Assembly: GCA_039180525.1 (NCBI GenBank)
Contig: JBCDDF010000006.1
Location: forward strand, 49,372 to 113,371
Length of the DNA stretch: 64,000 nucleotides
Source: Halovulum sp039180525
Lineage (GTDB): Bacteria > Pseudomonadota > Alphaproteobacteria > Rhodobacterales > Rhodobacteraceae
Reading direction: 5' to 3'
Position numbers and translations under genes: made by a program. Positions within the stretch are counted from its first letter, which is position 1, and each line of letters opens with the position of its first letter. Below the pieces are notes generated by a model. That model saw only the letters and a program-made list of their open reading frames with translations, ran no database searches and was not told the origin of the DNA. Shown here in pieces: positions 7,663 through 19,187 of this stretch.

Positions 7663-9501
7663 ATGTTTCGCCGTTTCGAAAATCTGATCGACCCGTTCGC
7701 GCCGTTTCCGGCCAAGACACCGCCCGTATCCGTGTGGCGGTTCGTAAAATCGCAACTCTTCCCGTTCCGCCTGCCCATGGTCTGGATGGCGCTGACCGGC
7801 ATCGCCGTGGCGCTGATGGAATCGGGGCTGATCTTTTATAGCGGCCGCGTCATCGACCTGATGAGCGAGGCTGGCGCCGGCGCGTTCTGGGCCGCGCATG
7901 GGCTGGAGATGGTCGTCGCCGCCGCCTTGATCCTGTTCCTGCGGCCGGTGGTGATCGGGCTGAACCACCTGCTGTTGGAACAAACGCTGGCCGGCAACAT
8001 GCAGGAACAGGTGCGCTGGCGCACGCACAGGCACATGCTGGGCCAGTCCTCGGCGTTCTTTCAGAACGATTTTGCCGGACGGCTGTCGAACCGGGTCATG
8101 CAGATGGGCCCGGCGGTCGAAGACGCGACCTATATGACGTTCGAGGGGTTGTGGTATTCGATAACCTACGTCCTGGGGGCTTTGTTCATCCTCAGCCAGA
8201 TCGACATCCGCATCGCCGCCCCGCTGGCGCTGTGGCTGGCGGCTTACATCCTCTACACCCGGTCGATCGCGCGGCGCGTGGCGGTGGCGTCGGAAAAATG
8301 GTCGGACGCGCGGTCGCTGGTCGCGGGCCGGGTCGTGGATTCCTATGCCAATATCGAAACGGTGAAGCTGTTCGCCCATGGCGACCGCGAGGAAGCCTAT
8401 GTGCTGTCGGCAATGCGGCGGCTGCGGCTGCGGTTCCAGCGGTTTCTGCGGCTGATGACCGAATTGTCCTTTGTGCTGAACGCAATCAACGGGCTGCTGA
8501 TCGTCGGTGTGCTGGGCCCCGCGATCTGGTTGTGGAGCCGCGGGCTGGTCACCGTGGGCGAGGTCGCGGCGGCGGCGGCGCTGACGATCCGGCTGAACGG
8601 GATGAGCGGTTGGATCATGTGGGTGATCATCCGGCTGTTCGAACATGCCGGTGTGATCTCCGAGGGGCTACGGTCGATCGCCAAGCCGCATGATGTCGTG
8701 GACGCGCCGGGCGCGCCAGCGCTGGCGCTGAGCGATGGGCGGATCGAGTTCCGCGATGTCGTGCACCACTACGGCCGTGGCTCGGGCGGGCTGGACGGCG
8801 TGTCACTGATCATCGAGCCGGGCCAGCGCGTCGGTCTGGTCGGCCGGTCTGGCGCGGGCAAGTCGAGCCTGGTGAACCTGCTGTTACGGTTCCGCGATGC
8901 CGAGGGCGGGCAGATCCTGATCGACGGTCAGGACGTGGCCGCGGTGACCCAGGACAGCCTGCGCCAGCAGATCGGCATGGTCACGCAGGACAGCTCGCTT
9001 TTGCACCGGTCGGTGCGGGCCAACATCCTCTATGGCCGGCCGGAGGCTAGCGAGGCGCAAATGATCGCCGCCGCGGAACGGGCCGAGGCGCATGTCTTCG
9101 TGCAGGATCTGCGCGACCCCAAGGGCCGCGCGGGCTATGACGCGCAGGTCGGCGAACGGGGGGTGAAACTGTCCGGCGGTCAGCGTCAGCGGATCGCACT
9201 GGCCCGGGTGATCCTGAAGGATGCGCCGATCCTGGTGCTGGACGAGGCGACCTCGGCGCTCGACTCGGAAGTCGAGGCCGCGATCCAGGGTACGCTGTAC
9301 GGTGTGATGGAGGGCAAGACGGTGATCGCCATCGCCCACCGGCTTTCGACCATCGCCCAGATGGATCGGATCGTGGTGCTGGACGAAGGCCGCGTGGTCG
9401 AGGATGGCACCCATGACGACCTGCTGGCCAAGGGCGGGCTTTACGCCCAGCTTTGGGCGCGCCAGTCGGGCGGGTTTTTGGGCGTGGAGGCGGCGGAGTG
9501 A
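7663..9501 (+). CDS. ABC exporter half-transporter 1 of 3 (membrane domain fused to ATPase)
   Basis: The 612-residue protein has an N-terminal six-helix ABC transmembrane domain and a C-terminal nucleotide-binding domain: Walker A GRSGAGKSS near residue 394, signature LSGGQRQR near 503, Walker B LVLDEATSAL near 525 and the switch histidine in AHRLSTI. This is the MsbA/lipid- or peptide-exporter type that works as a dimer in the inner membrane. It opens an operon with two further paralogues, joined by four-base overlaps, all sharing the C-terminal tail RQSGGFL. No cargo is encoded nearby, so the substrate is unknown. Confidence 0.93.
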   Translation: MFRRFENLIDPFAPFPAKTPPVSVWRFVKSQLFPFRLPMVWMALTGIAVALMESGLIFYSGRVIDLMSEAGAGAFWAAHGLEMVVAAALILFLRPVVIGLNHLLLEQTLAGNMQEQVRWRTHRHMLGQSSAFFQNDFAGRLSNRVMQMGPAVEDATYMTFEGLWYSITYVLGALFILSQIDIRIAAPLALWLAAYILYTRSIARRVAVASEKWSDARSLVAGRVVDSYANIETVKLFAHGDREEAYVLSAMRRLRLRFQRFLRLMTELSFVLNAINGLLIVGVLGPAIWLWSRGLVTVGEVAAAAALTIRLNGMSGWIMWVIIRLFEHAGVISEGLRSIAKPHDVVDAPGAPALALSDGRIEFRDVVHHYGRGSGGLDGVSLIIEPGQRVGLVGRSGAGKSSLVNLLLRFRDAEGGQILIDGQDVAAVTQDSLRQQIGMVTQDSSLLHRSVRANILYGRPEASEAQMIAAAERAEAHVFVQDLRDPKGRAGYDAQVGERGVKLSGGQRQRIALARVILKDAPILVLDEATSALDSEVEAAIQGTLYGVMEGKTVIAIAHRLSTIAQMDRIVVLDEGRVVEDGTHDDLLAKGGLYAQLWARQSGGFLGVEAAE

Positions 9502-11347
9502 TCCGCCGCCTCGGCGACGGGCTGGTCGCCTGGCTGACCGCTTGGGTCGCCCCTTTCGCCCCCGCCGACGGCCCGCCTCCGGGCGAGTTGCGCGCCTTTT
9601 GCCGCTGGGCGCTCAGCGGGTCGGAACCGGCGATTGCGCTGGGCATCGGCGTGACGCTGGTGGCCGGCGCGTCGGAATTGGTGGCGGCCTGGTTCACCGG
9701 CTGGGCCATCGACACCGCCATCGCCGCCGGACCGGGCGATTTCTGGGGCAGCTTCGGCCCGATCCTGGCCGCGGGCGTGGCGTTCTTTCTGCTGCTGCGC
9801 CCGCTGATCTTTGTCGCCGACGCCTCGATGACGACGATCCTGCTAGGCCCGCATCTGTTCCCGCTGATCCTCAGCCGCATCCACCGGCACACGCTGGGTC
9901 ATTCGATGCGCTATTTCGAAAACGACTTCGCCGGCCGTATCAGCCAGAAGGAACTGCAAACCGCTCGCGCGCTGACCGATATCGTCGTGGAACTGGTCGA
10001 TGTGGTCTTCTTCATCCTGGCGATGTTTCTGGGCGCGCTGGTGGTGCTGGGCCAGATCGACGCCCGGCTTTTGGCGATGATCCTGGTGTGGTTCGCGGCC
10101 TATCTGCTGCTCTTGCGGGCGTTCATCCCGCGCATCCAGGCGCTGGCGGCCGCACGCGCCGGCGCGCGGACGGCGGTGACCGGGCAGATCGTGGACACGC
10201 TGTCCAACATCTCCACCGTGAAGCTGTTCGCCCGCGACGATTTCGAGGATCGTGCCGCGCTGGACGAGATGGACATGCTGCGCCGCCGGTCGATCGCGTT
10301 TGGCGCCGTCTCGGCCTTGTTCCGTTGGCTGTTGATGACACTGTCCGGCGCGCTGCCGCTGCTTTGCATCACCGCGGGGGTCTATCTGTGGTCGACGGGC
10401 GCGGCCAGTGCGGGCGATATCGCGGTGGCCGCCATGGTCGGCGCGCGGATCAGCCAAGTGACGAACCGGGTCAGCGTGGCGCTGGTCAATGTCTTCTCCA
10501 ACCTCGGCGAGATCGCGGACGGGGTCGAAACCCTGACCCCGCGCCACGAAATCACCGACCGGCCCCACGCCGCCGCGCGTGCCGATCACGGCGCGGTGGT
10601 CTTTGAGAACGTCACCTTCCGCTATGGCGGCGCGGTCCCGGCGCTGACCGATTTCTCACTGACCATCGCGCCAGGGGAAAAGGTGGCGCTGGTGGGGGCT
10701 TCGGGCGCGGGGAAGTCGACCGTCACTTCGTTGCTGCTGAGGCTCTACGATGTCGAGGAGGGGCGCGTGACTCTGGCCGGGCGCGACATTCGCGACCTTA
10801 GCCAGGCGGCGCTGCGCCAGCAGGTGTCGGTGGTGCGCCAGGAAACCGCGATGTTCAACCGATCGGCCCTGGAAAACATCCGCTATGGCCGGCCCCAGGC
10901 GACGGATGCACAGGTGCACGAGGCCGCCGAACGGGCGGAGGCGCATGGCTTCATCGGCGATCTGGCCGACCATAACGGCCGCCGCGGCTATGCCGCGCGG
11001 CTGGGCGAACGCGGCGTGAAATTGTCCGGCGGACAGCGCCAGCGCATCGCCCTGGCCCGGGCCATTCTCAAGGATGCGCCCGTCCTGGTGTTGGATGAGG
11101 CCACATCGGCCCTAGATTCAGAGGTCGAGGCCCGCATCCAGCGCGCGCTGGCAGAGGTTATGGCGGGCAAGACGGTACTTGCGATCGCGCACCGGCTCAG
11201 CACGATCGCCCATATGGATAGGATTGTCGTGATGGCGGCGGGGCAAATCGTGGAACAAGGCAGCCATGCCGCGCTGTTGGCGCGCGGCGGCGCCTATGCC
11301 GGGTTCTGGGCGCGCCAGTCGGGCGGCTTTCTGGACGCCGCGGCGGG

Positions 11348-11351
<4 letters not shown>
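9498..11351 (+). CDS. ABC exporter half-transporter 2 of 3
   Basis: I place the start at GTG 9498, which overlaps the previous stop by four bases (GTGA), rather than at an ATG 45 bases upstream inside the preceding gene. This gives 617 residues beginning MIRRLGDGLVAWLTAW. The layout is the same as its neighbours: six-helix domain, Walker A GASGAGKS near residue 400, LSGGQRQR, LVLDEATSAL, AHRLSTIAHMD. The N-terminal stretch FAPADGPPPGELRAFCRW resembles the third gene (FAPAEGTPPRGLVPFVRW), evidence of duplication. It may pair with either neighbour as a heterodimer. Confidence 0.92.
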
Positions 11352-13179
<1,828 letters not shown>

Positions 13180-13183
<4 letters not shown>

Positions 13184-13899
13184 CCGAGCGGCTGGATCAG
13201 GCGCTGGTGCGGCGCGGGCTGGCGCCCAGCCGCGCTCGGGCGCAGGCGCTGATCGCGGGCGGTCAGGTCAGCATCGACGGGGTGGTGGCGCGCAAAGCCG
13301 CCGCGTCGGTGGGCGATGCGGCGCTGAGCGTGCGTGACGCCGACCCCTGGGTGTCCCGCGGCGCGCATAAGTTGCTCCATGCGTTGGATCATTTTGACAT
13401 GACGCCGGCGGGTCTGGCGCTGGATATCGGCGCCTCGACCGGCGGATTTACGCAAGTCCTGCTGGCACGCGGGGCGGAAAGGGTGGTGGCGATCGATGTC
13501 GGGCGGGGCCAGATGCATGCCAGCCTGGCCGCCGACCCGCGCGTCGACAATCGGCCCGGCGTGAACGCGCGGATGCTGGATGCCGCCGATCTGCCGGCCG
13601 CGGATTGGGTGGTCTGCGATGTGTCGTTCATCTCTGCCACCAAGGTTCTGTCCGCACCGTTGGCGGCCGCGCGTCCGGGTGCGTGCCTGGTCTGTCTGGT
13701 CAAGCCGCAATTCGAACTGGAGCCTACGCGCATCGGCAAGGGTGGGATCGTCAAGGACGCGGCGGCGCGGGCGGAGGCCTGCGCCAAGCTGCGCGATTGG
13801 GTTACGACGGCCGGCTGGGCGGTTCTGGGGCTGACCGACAGCCCCATCCCCGGCAAGGACGGCAACCGCGAATTCCTGCTGGCCGCGCGCAAGGACTAA
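13180..13899 (+). CDS. tlyA: TlyA family rRNA methyltransferase / S4-domain protein, apparent ATA start
   Basis: The family N-terminus, (M)AERLDQALVRRGLAPSRARA, an S4 RNA-binding domain, begins at codon 13180-13182, which reads ATA. GGAGG at 13168-13172 stands seven bases before it and the codon overlaps the upstream stop (ATAG), like the GTGA overlaps in this operon. No ATG, GTG or TTG exists in frame close upstream; the first downstream GTG (13207) would remove part of the S4 domain. The C-terminal part is an FtsJ-like SAM domain with LDIGASTGGFTQVLLARGA. TlyA proteins 2'-O-methylate rRNA cytidines. The product would be 239 residues. Confidence 0.88.
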
Positions 13900-14393
13900 G
13901 CGGCGCGCAACGCCTCCAGATCCAGCGGCGCATTGACCATCTTTAAAACGCCATCGGCGCCAAGCGGCCAGTCTTCGCGGGGTTTGTCCCAGTAAAGCTC
14001 CACGCCGTTCTCATCCGGGTCGCGCAGATACAGCGCCGCGCTGACACCATGGTCGGCAGAGCCGTCGAGCGCGATGCCGGCGGTCTCTACCCGGCGCAGC
14101 GCCGCGCCCAGGTCGGCCCGGGTGGGGTAAAGAAAGGCGGTGTGGGAAAGTCCGGTATGCCCCGACGGCGGCGGTGTGCCGCCCGGGCTGGACCAGGTAT
14201 TCAGCCCCAGGTGGTGGTGATAGCCGCCGGCGGACAGGAACGCCGCGCCGGGGCCGTAACGCTGCACCACATCCAGGCCGATGACCCCGGAGTAGAACGC
14301 AATCGCGCGGTTGAGATCGGCGACTTTCAAATGGACATGCCCGATGCGCAGCCCGGCGGGGGCGGGATCGGAGGCAGGGGTTTGCACACGCAT
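13896..14393 (-). CDS. VOC family (glyoxalase/extradiol dioxygenase-like) protein
   Basis: The 165-residue protein carries one vicinal-oxygen-chelate module: GHVHLKVADLNRAIAFYSGV at residues 17-36, then YHHHLGLNTWSS, and the closing metal-ligand block YLRDPDENGVELYWD. It resembles the CatE-like branch (catechol 2,3-dioxygenase or glyoxalase-like), usually cytoplasmic metalloenzymes acting on small cyclic or alpha-keto substrates. The GGAG sequence sits eight bases before the ATG. Its end overlaps the end of convergent tlyA by four bases. The substrate cannot be deduced. Confidence 0.85.
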   Translation of the reverse strand: MRVQTPASDPAPAGLRIGHVHLKVADLNRAIAFYSGVIGLDVVQRYGPGAAFLSAGGYHHHLGLNTWSSPGGTPPPSGHTGLSHTAFLYPTRADLGAALRRVETAGIALDGSADHGVSAALYLRDPDENGVELYWDKPREDWPLGADGVLKMVNAPLDLEALRAA

Positions 14394-14494
14394 GGCACGC
14401 TCCGTTTTGTTCCGTACTGAGAACTATTGCGGGCGATGAGGCTTTAAACGGCTTCAATTGGAAACAGTATGTTCGGGATTGACGGCGTCTGACC

Positions 14495-15187
14495 CTAGAC
14501 GACCGGGGCGCCGAGTTGCGTGGCGAGGTCATCGAAATCGGCGGCCACCATCGTCCAGTCGCCATCGGGAGCCAGATCCTTGGCCTGGCCCGGCCCGTGT
14601 TCGGTGGGCCGCGGCACAAAGGCGGTCCGCAACCCCGCCGCCTGCGCTGCGCGCAGATCGTCATTATGCGCGGCCACCATCATCACCGCCTCGGGCGCCA
14701 CGCGCAAAGCGGCCGCCGAGGCGCGGTAGACCTCCGGCTTGGGTTTGTAGTCGTGGGCGAGTTCCGCGCCCAGGATGCAATCCCACGGCAGGCCGCCATA
14801 GCGGGCCAGATGCGTCATCAGCGCGATGGAGCCGTTCGAACAGGGCGCGATCGGCACCAGCGCCTTCAGCCGCGCAAGCCCGCCGGGCACATCCGGCCAG
14901 GGGTCCAGCCGCTCCCACGCGCGGGCGAGCGCGGCCGGGTCCGCGGGCGTCACGCCGAATTCCGCCGCCACCCGGTCGAGGTTCTCGCGGTGGAGCACAT
15001 CGAGCGCAGTATACCCCCGACGCCCCTCACGGATCGGCGCCATCGCCGGTTGATAGGCCGCGCGCCAGGCATCGGCAAAGGCCAAGGGGTCGACCGCCAG
15101 CCCCGCCGCCGCGACCTCCCGCGCGATGGAGTTGCGCCAGTCGACGCAGGTACCGAAGACATCGAAGATCAGCGCGCCCGGTGTCAC
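14495..15187 (-). CDS. HAD superfamily hydrolase, haloacid dehalogenase type II
   Basis: The 230-residue protein has the nucleophile motif LIFDVFGTCVDWR at residues 6-18, the second HAD motif in the segment APCSNGSIALM, and KPKPEVYRA plus AAHNDDLRAAQAAGL for motifs III and IV. The pattern matches L-2-haloacid dehalogenase-like enzymes, but real substrates are often unknown. It starts with GTG at 15187, overlapping the aroC stop (GTGA), so it is co-transcribed with aroC. Confidence 0.85.
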   Translation of the reverse strand: MTPGALIFDVFGTCVDWRNSIAREVAAAGLAVDPLAFADAWRAAYQPAMAPIREGRRGYTALDVLHRENLDRVAAEFGVTPADPAALARAWERLDPWPDVPGGLARLKALVPIAPCSNGSIALMTHLARYGGLPWDCILGAELAHDYKPKPEVYRASAAALRVAPEAVMMVAAHNDDLRAAQAAGLRTAFVPRPTEHGPGQAKDLAPDGDWTMVAADFDDLATQLGAPVV

Positions 15188-16293
15188 GGCGCGCCGATCC
15201 GGCCGCGGTTCTCGCCGACCTGACCGCGATGCAGCAGCATATGGTCCAGCAGCACGCAGGCCATCATCGCCTCGCCCACCGGGACGGCGCGGATGCCGAC
15301 GCAGGGATCGTGACGTCCCTTGGTCACGACCTCGGTCGGCCCGCCGGCTGTTGTGATGCTGGCCCGCGGTGTCAGGATCGAGGAGGTCGGCTTGACCGCA
15401 AAACGCATCACCACGTCCTGCCCGGTGGAGATCCCGCCCAGGATTCCGCCGGCATGATTGGCGGCGAACCGGGGCTGGCCAGCGTTGCCGGGATGAATCT
15501 CATCGGCATTGTCGCGGCCGGTCAGCGCGGCGGCGGCCATGCCCTCGCCGATCTCCACCCCCTTGACCGCGTTGATCGACATCGCCGCAGCGGCCAGGTC
15601 GGTGTCGAGCTTGGCATAGATCGGCGCGCCCAGGCCCGGGGGCACGCCGGTCGCCGTGACCTCGATCACTGCGCCGACCGAATTGCCGTCCTTGCGCAGC
15701 GCATCCAGGGTCTGGGCCCAATCGTCGGCCGCGGCGGCGTCGGGGCACCAGAACGGGTTGCGGGCGATCTCCTCCCAGTCGAAGCGCGCCCGGTCGATCG
15801 CCTGCGCGCCCATCTGCACCATGTAGCCGGTGATCCGCAGATCGGGCGCCAATTCCCGCAACGCCGCCCGCGCCACGCCGGCCGCGGCGACCCGCGCCGC
15901 GGTTTCCCGCGCGCTTGACCGCCCGCCCCCGCGGTAATCCCGGATGCCGTACTTCAGGTGATAGGTGATGTCCGCGTGGCCGGGGCGGAACGTGTCCTTG
16001 ATGTCGCCGTAATCCTTGGACCGCTGATCCTCGTTTCGGATCATCAGTTGAACCGGCGTGCCGGTGGTCTGGCCTTCGAACACGCCCGACAGGATTTCTA
16101 CCGTATCGGGCTCGCGCCGCTGGGTGGTGTATTTGTTCTGCCCCGGTTTGCGGCGGTCGAGCCACACCCGCAGGTTCTCGGTGCTCAACGGCACGCCCGG
16201 CGGCACGCCGTCCACGGTCGCGCCCAACGCGGGGCCGTGGCTTTCGCCCCAGGTGGTGACCGTGAACAATCGGCCGAAAGTGTTGAACGCCAT
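15184..16293 (-). CDS. aroC: Chorismate synthase
   Basis: This 369-residue enzyme converts 5-enolpyruvylshikimate-3-phosphate to chorismate using reduced FMN, the last common step of aromatic amino-acid and folate synthesis. It starts MAFNTFGRLFTVTTWGESHG and has the signatures GVPPGVPLS, RPGHADITYHLKYGIRDYRGG, SARETAARVAAG and CVGIRAVPVGEAMMACVLLD. Length is standard. An AGGAGG-type sequence precedes the ATG on the minus strand. The HAD gene follows in the same operon. Confidence 0.97.
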   Translation of the reverse strand: MAFNTFGRLFTVTTWGESHGPALGATVDGVPPGVPLSTENLRVWLDRRKPGQNKYTTQRREPDTVEILSGVFEGQTTGTPVQLMIRNEDQRSKDYGDIKDTFRPGHADITYHLKYGIRDYRGGGRSSARETAARVAAAGVARAALRELAPDLRITGYMVQMGAQAIDRARFDWEEIARNPFWCPDAAAADDWAQTLDALRKDGNSVGAVIEVTATGVPPGLGAPIYAKLDTDLAAAAMSINAVKGVEIGEGMAAAALTGRDNADEIHPGNAGQPRFAANHAGGILGGISTGQDVVMRFAVKPTSSILTPRASITTAGGPTEVVTKGRHDPCVGIRAVPVGEAMMACVLLDHMLLHRGQVGENRGRIGAP

Positions 16294-16317
16294 ACCGGAT
16301 CCTCCTGCCAGGGGGTG

Positions 16318-16433
16318 CTAGACCAAAACCGTTTCAGACTGAATCAGTCTGAAAGAGGATTTTGGTCCAGATTCAATAGGTAGAGCAAAATCCTAGGATC
16401 AGATTGTTCCAATCTGATCCGTTTTTGCTCTAG
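16318..16433 (+). repeat. Two-hairpin intergenic repeat, copy A
   Basis: Two tandem hairpins make up 116 bases. The first has GACCAAAA outer and TTTCAGACTGA/TCAGTCTGAAA inner arms; the second has GAGCAAAA/TTTTTGCTC outer and GGATCAGATTG/CAATCTGATCC inner arms. A second copy in the same orientation at 29725-29840 aligns without gaps and differs at about 15 positions by hand count. It lies between divergent aroC and the thiamine riboswitch. It carries no ORF and is best read as a non-autonomous palindromic element. Confidence 0.9.
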
Positions 16434-16511
16434 CGCAGCGCGCGCGCAGACGCAAAGGGCGGCGGCCGCCGAAATGCGCTTGCAACTCCGCTTGCATCGT
16501 CTACCCTTTCG

Positions 16512-16602
16512 CTCAGACCTCGGGGTGCCCGTCTGGGCTGAGATGCGCTTGCCGCGAACCCGTCGAACCTGAACCGGCTCGTACCGGCGGAGGGAAGGTG
16601 AC
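16512..16602 (+). promoter_or_regulatory. TPP riboswitch (THI element)
   Basis: The conserved THI-box blocks appear in order: CGGGGTGCCC (16521-16530), GGCTGAGATG with the CTGAGA core at 16538-16543, GCGAACCCG, GAACCTGAACCGG (16565-16577), and the closing GGCGGAGGGAAGGTG. They form the three-way junction that binds thiamine pyrophosphate. It precedes thiBPQ on the same strand by about 50 bases, so uptake of thiamine should be shut down when TPP is plentiful. The proximity to the ribosome-binding site suggests translational as well as transcriptional control. Confidence 0.97.
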
Positions 16603-16653
16603 TTCGCCCCCTTGTCCGCCCCTGCGCGCCCTAACTCGAAGGGGGATCGAACC

Positions 16654-17637
16654 TTGCCACGTCTTCTGAGTCTGTGTCTGGCGCTGATGGGCGGCGCCGC
16701 GGCGGCGCAAACGCCGGTGCTGACCGTCTATACCTATGACAGTTTCGTCACCGAATGGGGGCCGGGCCCGGCCGTGGAGGCCGCGTTCGAGGCGACCTGC
16801 GGCTGCGATCTGCGCTTTGTCTCCGCGGGCGACGGGGCCGCGCTGCTGGCGCGGCTGAAGCTGGAGGGCGCGCGCACCGATGCCGATATCGTGCTGGGGC
16901 TCGACACAGCGCTGACGGCAGAGGCGGCCGAGACGGGGCTGTTCGTGCCCCATGGCCGCGATGTGCCGGCGTTGAGCCTGCCGATCGCCTGGGACGATCC
17001 GGTGTTTCTGCCCTATGACTGGGGCTATTTCGCCTTCGTCTACGACACCACGCGGCTGCAGAACCCGCCGGCCAGTTTCGCCGATCTGCTGGCCGAGGAT
17101 GGGCCGAGCCTGATCATCCAGGATCCGCGCAGTTCCACGCCGGGGCTGGGGCTGACGCTGTGGGTGAAATCGGTCTTCGGCGACGGGGCGGAGGCCGCGT
17201 GGGAGACGCTGGCGCCGCGCATCGTGACTGTGACCAAGGGCTGGTCCGAGGCCTATGGTCTGTTTCTGGAGGGGGAGGCCGACATGGTGCTGTCCTACAC
17301 CACCTCTCCCGCCTACCACCTTATCGCCGAGGACGATCCGACCAAGGCCGCGGCCGCCTTTGCGGAGGGGCATTATATGCAGATCGAGGTCGCCGGGCGT
17401 CTGGCCGGCAGCGATCAGCCTGAACTTGCCGGGCAGTTTCTCGATTTCATGCTGAGCCCGGCTTTTCAGGATGTGATCCCGACCACCAATTGGATGTACC
17501 CCGCGCGCGCGACCGAACTGCCCGAAGGGTTCGAAACGCTGATCACGCCGGACCGCGCGCTGCTGATCCCGCCCCAGGACGTGCCGGCCCTGAAAGCCGC
17601 GGCGGTCGATGAATGGCGCGCCGCGCTGTCGCGATAA
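16654..17637 (+). CDS. thiB: Thiamine ABC transporter substrate-binding protein
   Basis: The start is placed at TTG 16654: AAGGGGG stands eight bases upstream and the product then begins with a clean signal peptide (MPRLLSLCLALMGGAAAAQ). An upstream TTG at 16612 would add 14 non-signal residues. The mature protein has ThiB features: VYTYDSFVTEWGPGPAVEAA, DADIVLGLDT, PYDWGYFAFVYD and SYTTSPAYHL. It binds thiamine, its phosphates or both in the periplasm. It is the first gene of a TPP-riboswitch operon and overlaps thiP by 25 bases. Confidence 0.93.
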   Translation: MPRLLSLCLALMGGAAAAQTPVLTVYTYDSFVTEWGPGPAVEAAFEATCGCDLRFVSAGDGAALLARLKLEGARTDADIVLGLDTALTAEAAETGLFVPHGRDVPALSLPIAWDDPVFLPYDWGYFAFVYDTTRLQNPPASFADLLAEDGPSLIIQDPRSSTPGLGLTLWVKSVFGDGAEAAWETLAPRIVTVTKGWSEAYGLFLEGEADMVLSYTTSPAYHLIAEDDPTKAAAAFAEGHYMQIEVAGRLAGSDQPELAGQFLDFMLSPAFQDVIPTTNWMYPARATELPEGFETLITPDRALLIPPQDVPALKAAAVDEWRAALSR

Positions 17638-19187
17638 CGCCGGCCGTCTGGCTGCCCGGCGGCGGCGCGGCGGGTTGTGTCGCCGCGCTGGCGTTGCTGC
17701 CCCTGGCGGCACTTTTCGTGACCGCCCCCGCTGGCGGCTCGCTGGGGCCGGCGGATTACGCCGCCCTGCGGTTCACGATCTGGCAGGCGTTGTGGTCCGC
17801 GGCGCTGAGCCTGGCGGTGGCGGTGCCTTTCGCGCGGGCGCTGATGCGGCGGCGCTTTATTGGGCGGCGAGTGCTGGTCGGGCTGCTGGGCGCGCCCTTT
17901 CTGCTGCCGGTTCTGGTCGCCATCCTGGGGCTTTCGGCGGTTTGGGGGCGGTCCGGAGTGCTCAGCGATCTCAGCCTGGCGCTGGGCGGGCCGCGGATCT
18001 CGATCTATGGGCCATGGGGTGTGGTGATGGCGCATGTGTTCTTCAACATCCCCCTGGCCACGCGGCTGTTGCTGCAGGGCTGGCAGGGGATCCCTGCGGA
18101 ACGCTTCCGTCTGGCCGCCCAGCTTGGCCTGCCCGACCGCGCGGTGTTCCGGCTGTTGGAATGGCCGATGCTGCGCGCGGTCTGTCCGCCGGCCTTTGTG
18201 CTGGTGTTTCTGTTGTGCCTGACCAGTTTCGCGGTGGCGCTGACCCTGGGCGGCGGGCCGCGCGCGACGACGCTTGAGGTTGCGATCTATCAGGCGCTGC
18301 GCTTCGATTTCGACTTGGGTCACGCGGCGCGGCTGGCGCTGGTGCAGTGCGCGCTTTGCGCGGCGGTGGCGCTGGCGGCGCTGCTGCTGGGCAAGTCGGC
18401 GGGCTTCGGCGGCGGGCTCGACCGGGCGCCGCAGCGCTGGGACGGCGTCGGCTGGCGGGCCGCGGTCGACCGCGCCGTCATCGGGCTGGTGGCGCTGTTC
18501 TTGGGTGCGCCCCTGGTAATGGTGGTGCTGCGTGGCCTGGCGGGGCTGCAGGTTCTGGCGCAGCCGGGCTTGTGGGCGGCGCTGGGCACGAGCCTTGTCG
18601 TGGCGCTGACGGCTGCGGTCTTGACCTTGGCGATGGCGCTGCCCGTCGCGGCGCTGAGCGCGGCTTTGCCGCGGGGGCGGGCCGCCGCGGTCGAGGGGGC
18701 GACGCTGCTGTTGCTGGCCGTGTCGCCCTTCGTCATGGGAACGGGGCTGTTCATCTTGCTGCGCCCGGTCCTGGATCCGCTTGGCTGGGCGCTGCCGCTG
18801 ACCGCGCTGGTCAATGCGGCGGTCTGTCTGCCCTTCGCGCTCCGCGCCCTTGTGCCGGCGCTGACTGCGGCTGAGGCCGATTTCGGGCGTCTGGCGGACA
18901 GTCTGGGCCTGCGCGGCATCGCGCGGCTGCGCTGGCTGGTGCTGCCGCGGCTGCGGGCGCCGTTGGGCTTTGCCGCCGGGCTGTCGGCGGCGCTTTCGAT
19001 GGGGGATTTGGGCGTGATAACGCTGTTCGCCGCACCCGAGACGGGCACGCTGCCGCTCTACATTTATCGTCTGATGGGCGCCTACGCTCAGACGCAGGCC
19101 GCCGGCGCGGCGTTGCTGCTGATGGTGTGCAGCCTGGCGCTGTTCTGGGTGTTCGATCGCGGAGGGCGGCTTGCAGATCCGGTTTGA
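17613..19187 (+). CDS. thiP: Thiamine ABC transporter permease
   Basis: The 524-residue protein has two binding-protein-dependent permease modules in tandem, giving about twelve helices, as in ThiP. The EAA-like loops are RLAAQLGLPDRAVFRLLEWP in the first half and FGRLADSLGLRGIARLRWLV in the second. It sits in the inner membrane and pairs with ThiQ. The ATG at 17613 lies inside the end of thiB in another frame, a tight coupling common to this operon type. Confidence 0.93.
   Translation: MARRAVAITPAVWLPGGGAAGCVAALALLPLAALFVTAPAGGSLGPADYAALRFTIWQALWSAALSLAVAVPFARALMRRRFIGRRVLVGLLGAPFLLPVLVAILGLSAVWGRSGVLSDLSLALGGPRISIYGPWGVVMAHVFFNIPLATRLLLQGWQGIPAERFRLAAQLGLPDRAVFRLLEWPMLRAVCPPAFVLVFLLCLTSFAVALTLGGGPRATTLEVAIYQALRFDFDLGHAARLALVQCALCAAVALAALLLGKSAGFGGGLDRAPQRWDGVGWRAAVDRAVIGLVALFLGAPLVMVVLRGLAGLQVLAQPGLWAALGTSLVVALTAAVLTLAMALPVAALSAALPRGRAAAVEGATLLLLAVSPFVMGTGLFILLRPVLDPLGWALPLTALVNAAVCLPFALRALVPALTAAEADFGRLADSLGLRGIARLRWLVLPRLRAPLGFAAGLSAALSMGDLGVITLFAAPETGTLPLYIYRLMGAYAQTQAAGAALLLMVCSLALFWVFDRGGRLADPV

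Noticed and set aside
9453..9497. ATG start for the second ABC exporter 45 bases inside the first
   Set aside because: GTG 9498 gives the four-base overlap seen at the next junction and begins at a conserved-looking position.
14458..15918. Plus-strand ORF of 486 codons opposite the HAD gene and aroC
   Set aside because: It spans two clear genes on the other strand and has proline/arginine-rich shadow composition.
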